Source of the DNA: Lachnospiraceae bacterium | Lineage (GTDB): Bacteria > Bacillota > Clostridia > Lachnospirales > Lachnospiraceae | Assembly (NCBI GenBank): GCA_900751995.1 | Contig: CAADTP010000021.1 | Location: 1-64,000, forward strand | Length of the DNA: 64,000 nucleotides | Reading direction: 5' to 3' | Part shown: piece after piece, positions 17,100 through 25,328 of the stretch | How positions within the stretch are numbered: the first letter of the stretch is position 1 | How the letters are laid out: each line of letters starts with the position of its first letter | Made by a program: the position numbers and the translations under genes | Notes under the pieces: generated by a model | Seen by the model: only the letters and a program-made list of their open reading frames with translations | What the model was told of the DNA's origin: nothing | Database searches by the model: none

Positions 17100-18162
17100 A
17101 CAGATGCTGGAGGATTCCGTAAAAACAATCAGAAATGGAGAGATCGTACAGGGTACTGTTATCGATGTCAAAGAGGATGAGATCATCCTGAATATCGGTT
17201 ATAAAGCAGATGGTATCATCACAAAGAATGAATATTCCAACGATTCTTCCCTGGTACTTACCGATGTAGTTAAAGTTGGTGATACTATGGAAGCAAAAGT
17301 CCTGAAAGTAAATGATGGAGAGGGACAGGTTATCCTGACATACAAACGTCTTGCTGCAGAGAAAGGCAACAAACGTCTGGAAGCTGCTTTTGAATCTCAG
17401 GAAGTACTCAAAGCACCTGTAACACAGGTACTGGATGGCGGACTTTGTGTAAACATTGATGAAGCAAGAGTATTCATCCCTGCAAGCCTTGTATCCGATA
17501 CTTATGAGAAAGATCTTTCCAAATACGCAGATCAGGAAATCGAATTCGTGATCACAGAGTTCAACCCGAGAAGACGCCGTATCATCGGTAACCGTAAACA
17601 GCTTCTTCTTGCTGAGAAAGCAGAGAAACAGAAAGAACTCATGGAAAAGATCAACGTTGGTGATGTTGTTACAGGTACTGTTAAGAACGTTACAGATTTC
17701 GGTGCATTCATCGATCTTGGCGGAGCAGACGGACTTCTTCATATTTCCGAAATGTCCTGGGGCAGAGTAGAGAATCCGAAGAAAGTATTCAACGTTGGCG
17801 ATGAAGTTAAAGTTATGATCAAAGAGATCAACGGAGACAAGATTGCACTTTCCATGAAATTCCCGGAAGAGAATCCATGGCTGACAGCTGCAGAGAAATT
17901 TGCAGTAGGAAACGTTGTAACTGGTAAAGTTGCCCGTATGACAGATTTTGGTGCATTTGTTGAACTGGCACCTGGAATCGATGCACTTCTTCATGTATCC
18001 CAGATTTCCAGAGAGCACGTTGCAAAACCATCTGATGTACTTTCCATCGGACAGGAAATCGAGGCAAAGGTTGTTGACTTCAACGGTGAAGACAAGAAGA
18101 TCAGCCTCAGCATGAAAGCACTGGAAGCTCCTGCACAGGCAGAAGAAGATACAGAAGCTTAA
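17080..18162 (+). CDS. rpsA: 30S ribosomal protein S1 (four S1 domains)
   Basis: RNA-binding protein of 360 residues with four S1 domains: GEIVQGTVIDVKEDEIIL, LKAPVTQVLDGGLCVNI, GDVVTGTVKNVTDFGAF and GNVVTGKVARMTDFGAF. Four domains are usual in Firmicutes, against six in Escherichia coli. The ATG at 17080 has a perfect GAGGAGG at 17064-17070, spacing 9, so it can be translated independently even though it begins inside ispH. A +1 slip on TTT at 17094-17097 would fuse it to IspH, as in relatives with a single fused gene. A very strong terminator follows. Confidence 0.94.
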   Translation: MSELSFEQMLEDSVKTIRNGEIVQGTVIDVKEDEIILNIGYKADGIITKNEYSNDSSLVLTDVVKVGDTMEAKVLKVNDGEGQVILTYKRLAAEKGNKRLEAAFESQEVLKAPVTQVLDGGLCVNIDEARVFIPASLVSDTYEKDLSKYADQEIEFVITEFNPRRRRIIGNRKQLLLAEKAEKQKELMEKINVGDVVTGTVKNVTDFGAFIDLGGADGLLHISEMSWGRVENPKKVFNVGDEVKVMIKEINGDKIALSMKFPEENPWLTAAEKFAVGNVVTGKVARMTDFGAFVELAPGIDALLHVSQISREHVAKPSDVLSIGQEIEAKVVDFNGEDKKISLSMKALEAPAQAEEDTEA

Positions 18163-18180
18163 TTAGTTCTCGAGAATATT

Positions 18181-18217
18181 AAATCCCGGCAGACTTAAGA
18201 TCTGCCGGGATTTTTTG
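18181..18217 (+). terminator. Intrinsic terminator after rpsA
   Basis: Perfect 12-bp stem (18182-18193 AATCCCGGCAGA with 18201-18212) and a six-T run. Confidence 0.93.
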
Positions 18218-18225
18218 TTTTATTT

Positions 18226-18249
18226 GGAAATTACTTTGTAAATTTCCGA
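18226..18249. repeat. Small hairpin repeat, copy 1 (GGAANTTAC family)
   Basis: A 24-base sequence starting GGAAATTAC and ending TTTCCGA, able to fold on itself. It is 20/24 identical to 26979-27002. Both copies are intergenic. Confidence 0.5.
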
Positions 18250-18266
18250 ATAAGTATTGCAAAGCC

Positions 18267-19310
18267 TTAAGAAGGACTTGTACGCCTGGTTCCGAGATTG
18301 TTGAGAAGACAGGGAAGAGAGTGTGTCAGATACTGCATTTGCATGGAAGTGCTGTTAAGAAAATTTTTGTCACATTGAAACCATGTATAACAGGTCTGAG
18401 GTGTGGCCGGCATTCGAAGACTTTTGTCCATATAGCGGCTGAGGGATTTGGGAATTGCCTGATCTTCTCCGGGAAGATACTCGTAATCCTTATAATTGGA
18501 GTAGTATTGTCGGAGCTTTCCGTTTTTTAGATGGAGAAGCAGACGTGCTTCCTCTCTGTCGGCGGTAAAGTAAAATTCATCTGTGACACAGGAGACAGAT
18601 ATCGGTACCGGATGCTCTAGCTTCAGTGTGATCACGAGCTCCTGCTGATCATGAATGCGGATTGCAGAAGGTTCGTATTTTCCGAGATAGAGCGATCTGT
18701 AACTCAGAAGCGTAAAGACAAGTCCGAGACCATGTAAGTCTTCCTGGTTGTGTCCGAGCACAGTTTCCAGTGCTTTTGGATCCTTTTTTTTCATATAGGA
18801 GCGGTACAGGCGGATACACTGTCCTCCATCACAGTAGATTCTGTGCATGGAAGGGAAGAGATTTTCCAGGTCAGGCTGCTTCATTCGTGATAATTTAAAC
18901 AAACTTTGACAGGATTTAAGTACCTGATAGACATCGATTGAGGCGAGTCCTTCAAATGGAGACGGAAGCTCATTTTTTCGGCAGCGTTCTTCAAGATAGG
19001 GCTGGTCAAAACGATCTCCGTTGTACTGGATCGTATAGGTTGAATCCTGTAGATAGTTAGTGAATTCGCGAATGATCAAGGCTTCTTCTTCCGGAGATTC
19101 TCCGAGCCATTGTGTGAGGATCCACTGATTCTGTTCCCATTTGACGGCTCCGATGAGGTAGACAAAGGTGGAATATCTGGACAAACCTGTAGTCTCAATA
19201 TCATAAAACACAGGTGTAAATTCTGACAATTTTAATTCTGCACTCGACAAAAATTTAACAGTATCAGGGGTCGGAAACCCTTGTAAAATCGGCATTTTTT
19301 TAACAATCAT
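18267..19310 (-). CDS. Ribonuclease H-like exonuclease domain protein (YprB type)
   Basis: The 347-residue protein has a DEDD-type exonuclease fold: FYDIETTGLSRYSTFVYLIG supplies the first D-x-E pair, and IQYNGDRFDQPYLEERC the third acidic motif (YNGxxFD); GHNQEDLHGL may carry the last. This pattern is that of YprB-like RNase H-fold proteins in Firmicutes, whose substrate is unknown. The ATG at 19310 has AAAGGAAAA upstream on the minus strand; the frame extends 13 codons further without a ribosome site. It is one of the few minus-strand genes and is transcribed away from rnfC. Confidence 0.8.
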   Translation of the reverse strand: MIVKKMPILQGFPTPDTVKFLSSAELKLSEFTPVFYDIETTGLSRYSTFVYLIGAVKWEQNQWILTQWLGESPEEEALIIREFTNYLQDSTYTIQYNGDRFDQPYLEERCRKNELPSPFEGLASIDVYQVLKSCQSLFKLSRMKQPDLENLFPSMHRIYCDGGQCIRLYRSYMKKKDPKALETVLGHNQEDLHGLGLVFTLLSYRSLYLGKYEPSAIRIHDQQELVITLKLEHPVPISVSCVTDEFYFTADREEARLLLHLKNGKLRQYYSNYKDYEYLPGEDQAIPKSLSRYMDKSLRMPATPQTCYTWFQCDKNFLNSTSMQMQYLTHSLPCLLNNLGTRRTSPS

Positions 19311-19374
19311 GTGATATTTTTCCTTTCTTGATTGTATTTGATTATACACAATATTTTGAAAATTTGGTAGTGAA

Positions 19375-19403
19375 TTTTTGAAGAAAAAGATGTATAGTAT
19401 AAA
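19375..19403 (+). promoter_or_regulatory. Possible promoter of the rnf operon
   Basis: -10 TATAAA at 19398-19403 with a poor -35 TTTTTG at 19375-19380 (spacer 17); TTGAAG at 19378 is closer to consensus but only 14 bases from the -10. The leader to rnfC is about 80 bases. Confidence 0.35.
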
Positions 19404-19488
19404 TAGGGTTTTGCGATATCATCAGAAAGAAAATAAACATGAGCAGGTCGTTCTGGGCAGAGCTCATGAAAAAGGAGGAAACGAATAT

Positions 19489-20811
19489 ATGGGAAAACTG
19501 ACCTTTAAAGGCGGAATCCATCCTTACGAAGGTAAGGAACTGGCAAAGAACCAGCCGGTTGAGAAGTATCTCCCAAAGGGAGATATGGTCTATCTGATGT
19601 CTCAGCACATTGGAGCTCCATCTGTTCCGTGTGTCAAAAAAGGTGACCAGGTTCTTGCAGGACAAAAGATTGCCGATGCAGGCGGATTTGTATCGGTACC
19701 TCAGCATGCATCTGTATCCGGTACCGTCAAGGGTATCGAGAAGAGACTGAATGCTACAGGGGCAATGGTTGATGCAGTCATCGTAGATAATGACCAGCAG
19801 TATCAGGAAGTAGAATTTACTCCTGCCAGACTGGAAGATCTGAGCAAAGAAGAAATCCTCAATCGTATCAAGGAAGGCGGAGTTGTTGGTATGGGTGGAG
19901 CCGGATTCCCGACCCATGTCAAGCTGGCACCGAAGGATCCTTCCAAGATTGAATATGTACTGGTAAACGGTGCAGAGTGTGAACCTTATATTACAAGTGA
20001 CTATCGAAGAATGCTGGAAGAGCCGGAGAAGGTTGTAGAAGGACTTAAGGTGATTCTTAAACTCTTTGATTCTGCCAAAGGCTATATCTGCATTGAGGAT
20101 AACAAACCGGATTGTATCGAAAAGATGCAGAAACTGGTAAAGGATATCCCGAGAATCGAAGTCAAAGAAGTTATGACCAAATATCCACAGGGTGGTGAGC
20201 GTACTCTGATCTATGCCACAACCGGCAGAGAGATCAATTCCACAATGCTCCCGGCAGATGTCGGATGTGTGGTAGATAACGTTGCAACTGTTATTGCTAT
20301 ATATGAAGCGGTGATTCTGGGAAAACCAGTTGTGGACAGAGTTGTAACGATAACAGGTGATGGTATTAAAGCGCCTAAGAACTTCAGTGTCTATACAGGA
20401 ACAGATATGTCAGAGCTGATCGATGCGGCAGGAGGACTGAAAGCAAAGATCGAAAAGATCATTTCCGGTGGTCCGATGATGGGATTCCCGCTGTATGAGC
20501 TTCATATTCCATGTACAAAGACAACATCTGCGTTCCTTTTCCTGGAATATGATGCAGTAGCTGAAGCACAGAAGATCCAGACAGCGTGTATCAACTGCGG
20601 ACGCTGCGTAAGTGTCTGTCCAGGTCATGTTCTTCCGGCACGTCTGGCTACGCTGGCTGAACGTGGTGATATGGCAGGCTTTGAAGCCCTGGATGGTATG
20701 GAGTGCTGTGAGTGCGGATGCTGCAGTTACATCTGCCCGGCAAAGAGACCGTTGACCCAGAGTATCAAATCCATGCGAAAAATGGTTCTTGCCAGCCGTA
20801 AGAAGAAATAG
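19489..20811 (+). CDS. rnfC: Rnf complex subunit RnfC
   Basis: Peripheral NADH- and FMN-binding subunit of the ferredoxin:NAD+ oxidoreductase that pumps Na+ or H+. The 440-residue protein begins LTFKGGIHPYEGKELAK, has GGVVGMGGAGFPTHVKL and ECEPYITSDYR (the SLBB/NuoF-like nucleotide site), and two ferredoxin-type cluster motifs near the C-terminus, CINCGRCVSVCPG and CCECGCCSYICPAKRPL. ATG 19489 has a perfect AAAGGAGG upstream; the frame is open 37 codons further back without a ribosome site. First gene of rnfCDGEAB. Confidence 0.96.
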   Translation: MGKLTFKGGIHPYEGKELAKNQPVEKYLPKGDMVYLMSQHIGAPSVPCVKKGDQVLAGQKIADAGGFVSVPQHASVSGTVKGIEKRLNATGAMVDAVIVDNDQQYQEVEFTPARLEDLSKEEILNRIKEGGVVGMGGAGFPTHVKLAPKDPSKIEYVLVNGAECEPYITSDYRRMLEEPEKVVEGLKVILKLFDSAKGYICIEDNKPDCIEKMQKLVKDIPRIEVKEVMTKYPQGGERTLIYATTGREINSTMLPADVGCVVDNVATVIAIYEAVILGKPVVDRVVTITGDGIKAPKNFSVYTGTDMSELIDAAGGLKAKIEKIISGGPMMGFPLYELHIPCTKTTSAFLFLEYDAVAEAQKIQTACINCGRCVSVCPGHVLPARLATLAERGDMAGFEALDGMECCECGCCSYICPAKRPLTQSIKSMRKMVLASRKKK

Positions 20812-20825
20812 GGGGAGGGAACAAA

Positions 20826-21806
20826 ATGGAACAAATGTTAAATGTATCATCTAATCCTCATGTCAGGGACAAAATGACAACAGGCCGGATCATGCAGCTT
20901 GTCGTGCTTGCACTGCTTCCAACCACACTGTTTGGTATCTGGAACTTCGGCTTTCGTGCATTTCTTGTTGTACTTGTGACGGTAGCATCCAGCGTATTTT
21001 TTGAATGGCTGTATGACCGTCTTATGCATAAAAAGAATACCGTTACTGATTTCAGTGCAGCAGTTACAGGACTTCTGCTTGCACTCAATATGCCGCCTCA
21101 GATCCCGCTGTGGATGCCTGTACTTGGCAGTGCTTTTGCGATCATCGTTGTAAAGCAGCTTTTTGGCGGACTTGGACAGAATTTTATGAACCCGGCACTG
21201 GCTGCAAGATGCTTCCTGATGATTTCTTTCACAGGTAAAATGACCGATTTTGCAGTGGACAAGCTGAGCGGATATCATTGCATCGATACCGTTACAGGAG
21301 CAACTGCACTTGCCGAGCTTAAGAACAGCGGATTCACAGCAGATTCCATTTCTGTAAAAAATCTGTTCATCGGTAACATTCATGGAACCATCGGAGAAAC
21401 TTCTGCTCTTGCGATCCTGATCGGTGCAGTGATCCTCCTTGCATTCAAGGTCATTGATCTCAAGATCCCGCTTACATATATCGGAAGCTTTGCAGTATTT
21501 GTGATCTTTTATATGCTTGGAACAGGCAAAGGCTTTGATGTGAACTATCTTTTCAGCCATCTGTTCGGCGGCGGACTTATGCTTGGTGCATGGTTCATGG
21601 CGACAGACTATGTAACAACTCCGATCACACCGAAGGGCCAGCTGATCTACGGATGCTGTCTTGGTGTTGTTACCGCGATCTTCCGTCTCTTTGGCGGATC
21701 CGCAGAGGGTGTTTCCTATGCGATCATCTTCTGTAACCTTCTGGTACCGCTGATCGAGAAAGTGACCAAACCGGTTGCCTTTGGAAAAGGAGGTAAGAAA
21801 GCATGA
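20826..21806 (+). CDS. rnfD: Rnf complex subunit RnfD
   Basis: Membrane subunit with covalently bound FMN. The 326-residue protein has about eight to ten helices and starts with SSNPHVRDKMTTGRIM, a common RnfD leader. VTGATALAELK (about residues 156-166) contains the S/T-G-A-T-type site for flavin attachment, and WFMATDYVTTPITPKGQ is the conserved later loop. It overlaps rnfG by four bases (ATGA). Confidence 0.96.
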   Translation: MEQMLNVSSNPHVRDKMTTGRIMQLVVLALLPTTLFGIWNFGFRAFLVVLVTVASSVFFEWLYDRLMHKKNTVTDFSAAVTGLLLALNMPPQIPLWMPVLGSAFAIIVVKQLFGGLGQNFMNPALAARCFLMISFTGKMTDFAVDKLSGYHCIDTVTGATALAELKNSGFTADSISVKNLFIGNIHGTIGETSALAILIGAVILLAFKVIDLKIPLTYIGSFAVFVIFYMLGTGKGFDVNYLFSHLFGGGLMLGAWFMATDYVTTPITPKGQLIYGCCLGVVTAIFRLFGGSAEGVSYAIIFCNLLVPLIEKVTKPVAFGKGGKKA

Positions 21807-22408
21807 GTATTGTAAAAGATACGATCGCGATCACTGCGATCACGCTTGTGGCAGGTCTGGCTCTTGGCGTAGTCCAGGATATCACGGAAGGCCCTATCGC
21901 ACAGCAGCAGGAACAGTCCAAGCAGGAGGCATACAAGGCTGTATTTGAAGATGCAGACAGCTTTGAATCATGTGAAGTGGATGCCGATGCACTGGCAGCA
22001 AACCTTGCAGAAAACAATTTTAACGCACAGACGATCAATGAAGTCATGGAAGCGAAAGATGCTTCCGGCGAGACGATCGGCTATGCACTCAATGTCACAG
22101 ATTCTGAAGGATATGGCGGAGATATCCAGTTTACCATGGGAATTCAGAATGACGGAACTTTAAATGGAATTTCCATCCTGTCCATCAGCGAGACTGCAGG
22201 ACTTGGTATGAAGGCCAAAAATCCGGATTTCCAGGATCAGTTCAAGGACAAAAAAGCAGAAAAATTCGAGTACACCAAGACAGGGGCTACATCTGACGAT
22301 CAGATCGATGCTATCAGTGGTGCCACAATTACTACAAATGCCATGACAAACGGTGTAAATGCCGGCCTTTGTGCATTTCGTTATGTGGAAGGAGGAGCAG
22401 AGTCATGA
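21803..22408 (+). CDS. rnfG: Rnf complex subunit RnfG
   Basis: Subunit with one N-terminal membrane helix (residues 5-25) and an FMN-binding domain facing outward. The flavin-attachment motif is DAISGATITT (threonine acceptor) near residue 175, preceded by ETAGLGMKAKNPDFQDQF, which is typical of RnfG/NqrC. It is 201 residues, normal length. Start and stop both overlap neighbouring rnf genes by four bases, indicating coupled translation. Confidence 0.96.
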   Translation: MSIVKDTIAITAITLVAGLALGVVQDITEGPIAQQQEQSKQEAYKAVFEDADSFESCEVDADALAANLAENNFNAQTINEVMEAKDASGETIGYALNVTDSEGYGGDIQFTMGIQNDGTLNGISILSISETAGLGMKAKNPDFQDQFKDKKAEKFEYTKTGATSDDQIDAISGATITTNAMTNGVNAGLCAFRYVEGGAES

Positions 22409-23121
22409 AAGCAAATACACCTGCAGAACGTCTTGTAAACGGTATTATCAAAGAAAACCCGACTTTTGTGCTGGTGCTGGGTATGTGTCCTACACTGGCG
22501 GTTACTACATCTGCGATCAACGGTATCGGAATGGGTCTGACTACAACTGTAGTTCTGGCAATGTCCAACCTTATGATCTCCCTTCTTCGGAAGTTTATTC
22601 CGGATGGAGTTCGTATGCCGGCCTTTATCGTTGTCGTTGCATCTTTTGTAACCATCGTGCAGATGCTGTTAGAGGGATTCATTCCGAGTCTTTATTCTGC
22701 ACTTGGAATTTATATTCCTCTTATCGTTGTAAACTGTATCATTCTTGGCCGTGCAGAGGCTTATGCTTCAAAGAATCCTCCGATTCCGTCACTCTTTGAT
22801 GGTATTGGCATGGGACTTGGTTTTACTTTAAGTATCACCTGTATCGGTGCAGTACGTGAACTTCTCGGTGCAGGACAGCTCTTCGGACGTCAGATCCTTC
22901 CGCTTGCTGATGCGGCAGCCGGAAAGATGGGCTATGAGCCGATCACGATCTTTATCCTTGCACCTGGAGCTTTCTTTGTTCTTGCCATGCTTGCAGCACT
23001 TCAGAACAAGTTTAAGATCGGTGCAGCAAAGAGAGGTATTGATCCGAGCGAAGGCTGTGGATGCTGTTCAGGCTGTGATACCTGCAACAATACAATGTGC
23101 AAAGGAGGCAAGGAAGCATGA
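22405..23121 (+). CDS. rnfE: Rnf complex subunit RnfE
   Basis: Membrane subunit of the Rnf core, 238 residues with about six helices. It has LVNGIIKENPTFVLVLGMCP near the start (the conserved intramembrane cysteine region) and GRAEAYASKNPPIPSLFDGIGMG. ATG 22405 overlaps the rnfG stop; the reading frame upstream is not used. Odd feature: a cysteine-rich cytoplasmic tail, GCGCCSGCDTCNNTMC at about residues 218-233, with six cysteines in 15 positions, absent from the RnfE/NqrD of proteobacteria as I know it. Confidence 0.95.
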   Translation: MKANTPAERLVNGIIKENPTFVLVLGMCPTLAVTTSAINGIGMGLTTTVVLAMSNLMISLLRKFIPDGVRMPAFIVVVASFVTIVQMLLEGFIPSLYSALGIYIPLIVVNCIILGRAEAYASKNPPIPSLFDGIGMGLGFTLSITCIGAVRELLGAGQLFGRQILPLADAAAGKMGYEPITIFILAPGAFFVLAMLAALQNKFKIGAAKRGIDPSEGCGCCSGCDTCNNTMCKGGKEA

Positions 23122-23696
23122 AAGAATTATTACTGATCCTGGTAAGCTCTGCGATCGTCAACAACGTAGTCCTGAGCCAGTTCCTCGGACTCTGCCCGTT
23201 CTTCGGTGTATCCAAGAGAATTGAAACAGCAGCCGGAATGGGTGGTGCGATTATTTTCGTTATCACATTGTCCTCTTTTGTAACAGGTCTGATCTACAAC
23301 TTTATCCTGGTGCCGACAGGTATGGAATATTTACAGACGATCGTATTTATTCTTATTATCGCTGCACTGGTTCAGTTTGTTGAGATGTTCCTCAAGAAAG
23401 GTATGCCGGCACTTTATCAGTCACTTGGTGTATATCTTCCTCTGATCACAACAAACTGTGCAGTTCTCGGTGTTGCACTGACAAACGTACAGAAAAGCTA
23501 CAACATCCTTCAGGGAACTGTGAACGGATTTGCCACAGCAGTTGGTTTTACCATTTCCATTACTCTGATGGCTGGTATCAGAGAAAAAATTGAATTCAAC
23601 GATGTTCCGGAATCTTTCAAAGGCTTCCCGACTGTCCTGCTCACAGCAGGTCTGATGGCGATTGCTTTCTTCGGATTCTCCGGACTGATTAAGTAA
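23118..23696 (+). CDS. rnfA: Rnf complex subunit RnfA
   Basis: Membrane subunit related to RnfE but inserted with opposite topology; together they hold the intramembrane [2Fe-2S] cluster. The 192-residue protein shows AIVNNVVLSQFLGLCPFFGV (cluster cysteine) and LGVYLPLITTNCAVLGVAL (second cysteine). The start ATG 23118 overlaps the rnfE stop codon by four bases. Confidence 0.97.
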   Translation: MKELLLILVSSAIVNNVVLSQFLGLCPFFGVSKRIETAAGMGGAIIFVITLSSFVTGLIYNFILVPTGMEYLQTIVFILIIAALVQFVEMFLKKGMPALYQSLGVYLPLITTNCAVLGVALTNVQKSYNILQGTVNGFATAVGFTISITLMAGIREKIEFNDVPESFKGFPTVLLTAGLMAIAFFGFSGLIK

Positions 23697-23713
23697 CAGA
23701 GGAGGCAGAGATT

Positions 23714-24505
23714 ATGGATATGAATGCGATTATCGTGGCAACTGTCGTTGTTGCAGCAGTAGGCCTCTTTATTGGAATTTTCCTTGGTGTAGCCGGTAAG
23801 AAGTTTGCGGTGGAAGTAGATGAACGTGAGGTTGCTGTTCGTGCGGCTCTTCCGGGAAATAACTGCGGCGGCTGTGGATACCCGGGCTGTGATGGTCTGG
23901 CAGCAGCAATCGCCAAGGGTGAAGCTCCTGTCAACGCATGTCCGGTAGGCGGTGAAGCGGCAGGAAAAGTTATTGCAGGGATCATGGGTCAGGAGGTTGT
24001 TGAGAGCACCCGTATGGCTGCGTTCGTAAAATGTACAGGAACCTGCGAAAAAACAAAAGACAATTATACATACACAGGTGTGGAAGACTGTGAAATGATG
24101 GCATTTGTCCCGGGCGGAGGAGCAAAATCCTGTTCCTATGGATGCATGGGATTCGGAAGCTGCGTAAAGGCATGTCCGTTTGATGCGATCCATATCATTA
24201 ACGGTGTGGCAGTGGTTGACCGCGACAAATGTAAAGCCTGTGGTAAATGTATTGCAAAATGCCCGCATCATCTGATCGAGCTTGCACCATATGAGCAGAA
24301 AACTTTTGTAGGCTGTAGCTCCCATGCCAAAGGAAAGGCAGTCACAGAAGCCTGCGAGATTGGATGTATCGGATGTAAGAAGTGCGAGAAGACCTGTCCG
24401 AACGGTGCGATCACTGTGACAGATTTCTGTGCACATATTGATTACGACAAATGTACAAACTGCGGTGCATGTAAGGAAGCATGTCCGAGAAAAGTTATTC
24501 TCTAA
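23714..24505 (+). CDS. rnfB: Rnf complex subunit RnfB (ferredoxin-accepting)
   Basis: Subunit that takes electrons from reduced ferredoxin. The 263-residue protein has an N-terminal membrane helix (residues 5-25), a four-cysteine motif NCGGCGYPGCDGL...ACPVGG for the first [4Fe-4S] cluster, then four further ferredoxin-like motifs: CMGFGSCVKACP, CKACGKCIAKCP, CIGCKKCEKTCP and CTNCGACKEACP. This many clusters is usual for clostridial RnfB. It ends the rnf operon and is followed by a long terminator hairpin. Confidence 0.96.
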   Translation: MDMNAIIVATVVVAAVGLFIGIFLGVAGKKFAVEVDEREVAVRAALPGNNCGGCGYPGCDGLAAAIAKGEAPVNACPVGGEAAGKVIAGIMGQEVVESTRMAAFVKCTGTCEKTKDNYTYTGVEDCEMMAFVPGGGAKSCSYGCMGFGSCVKACPFDAIHIINGVAVVDRDKCKACGKCIAKCPHHLIELAPYEQKTFVGCSSHAKGKAVTEACEIGCIGCKKCEKTCPNGAITVTDFCAHIDYDKCTNCGACKEACPRKVIL

Positions 24506-24527
24506 ACCCCATATTGATAAAAATACG

Positions 24528-24573
24528 ATCCTGGCCGGAGAAAGAAGTCTCTTCTTTCCCCGGCCGGGATTTT
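24528..24573 (+). terminator. Intrinsic terminator of the rnf operon
   Basis: An 11-bp outer stem (24528-24538 with 24560-24570, one G-T pair) continued inward by AGAAAGAAG/CTTCTTT, then TTT. A long, stable hairpin. Confidence 0.88.
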
Positions 24574-24602
24574 GTATATTCCGGAATGAATCGAATAGAT
24601 GT

Positions 24603-24631
24603 TTGCTTTTTGCCCGGGGTTATGTTATGAT
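24603..24631 (+). promoter_or_regulatory. Probable ruvAB promoter
   Basis: -35 TTGCTT at 24603-24608, -10 TATGAT at 24626-24631, spacer 17; 45 bases before ruvA. Confidence 0.6.
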
Positions 24632-24675
24632 TGAAAAACAGGAAAAAATTAATTTGAAGCAGGAGTAGATTTTGC

Positions 24676-25287
24676 ATGATTTCATTCATTTGCGGCCAGG
24701 TGGCAGATATAACAGAAAACTCTGTGATCATAGAAACAGGCGGGATTGGATATGAGATATTTATGACAGGAGAGGCGATCGAGCAGGCAGCCCGCATGGA
24801 GGGAAAGGTGAAGATCCATACCTATTTTCAGGTGAGAGAGGATGCCATGCAGCTGTATGGGTTCTGGCATAAGGATGACCTTCAGGTGTTCCGCCTGCTC
24901 CTCAGTGTGAATGGCATCGGTCCGAAGGCAGCACTGGGAGTGCTCTCAGGGCTCAGTGCCGATGAACTGCGGTTTGCAGTGCTTTCCGATGATGTAAAGA
25001 CGCTTTCCAGGGCACCGGGAATCGGCAAGAAGACAGCGCAGAAGCTGATTCTTGAGCTGAAGGACAAGCTGAAGCTGGAGGATGCATTTGAGAAGAAACT
25101 GATGCATGAACAGGAAAATGCAGACCTGAATGACACAGACTTCCATGATGGACGTCAGGAGGCGGTGGAAGCGTTGACAGCTCTTGGATACAGCAGTTCC
25201 GAGGCACTGAAGGCAGTGCATAAGGTTACGGATGTGGATCCGGGTGATGTGGAGGCAATCCTGAAAGCAGCTCTGAAGCAGCTATAA
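24676..25287 (+). CDS. ruvA: Holliday junction DNA helicase subunit RuvA
   Basis: Tetrameric protein that binds four-way junctions and loads RuvB. The 203-residue protein has the N-terminal OB domain (ISFICGQVADITENSVIIE), helix-hairpin-helix motifs (LLSVNGIGPKAALGVLSGL and LSRAPGIGKKTAQKLILEL) and a C-terminal RuvB-contacting domain (EAVEALTALGYSSSEALKAV). All three domains are full length. The ribosome site is AGGAG with a slightly long spacer. ruvB follows after 41 bases. Confidence 0.97.
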   Translation: MISFICGQVADITENSVIIETGGIGYEIFMTGEAIEQAARMEGKVKIHTYFQVREDAMQLYGFWHKDDLQVFRLLLSVNGIGPKAALGVLSGLSADELRFAVLSDDVKTLSRAPGIGKKTAQKLILELKDKLKLEDAFEKKLMHEQENADLNDTDFHDGRQEAVEALTALGYSSSEALKAVHKVTDVDPGDVEAILKAALKQL

Positions 25288-25328
25288 TGGCAGGGTTTAC
25301 AGCAATATACAATGGAGCGATGATATAG

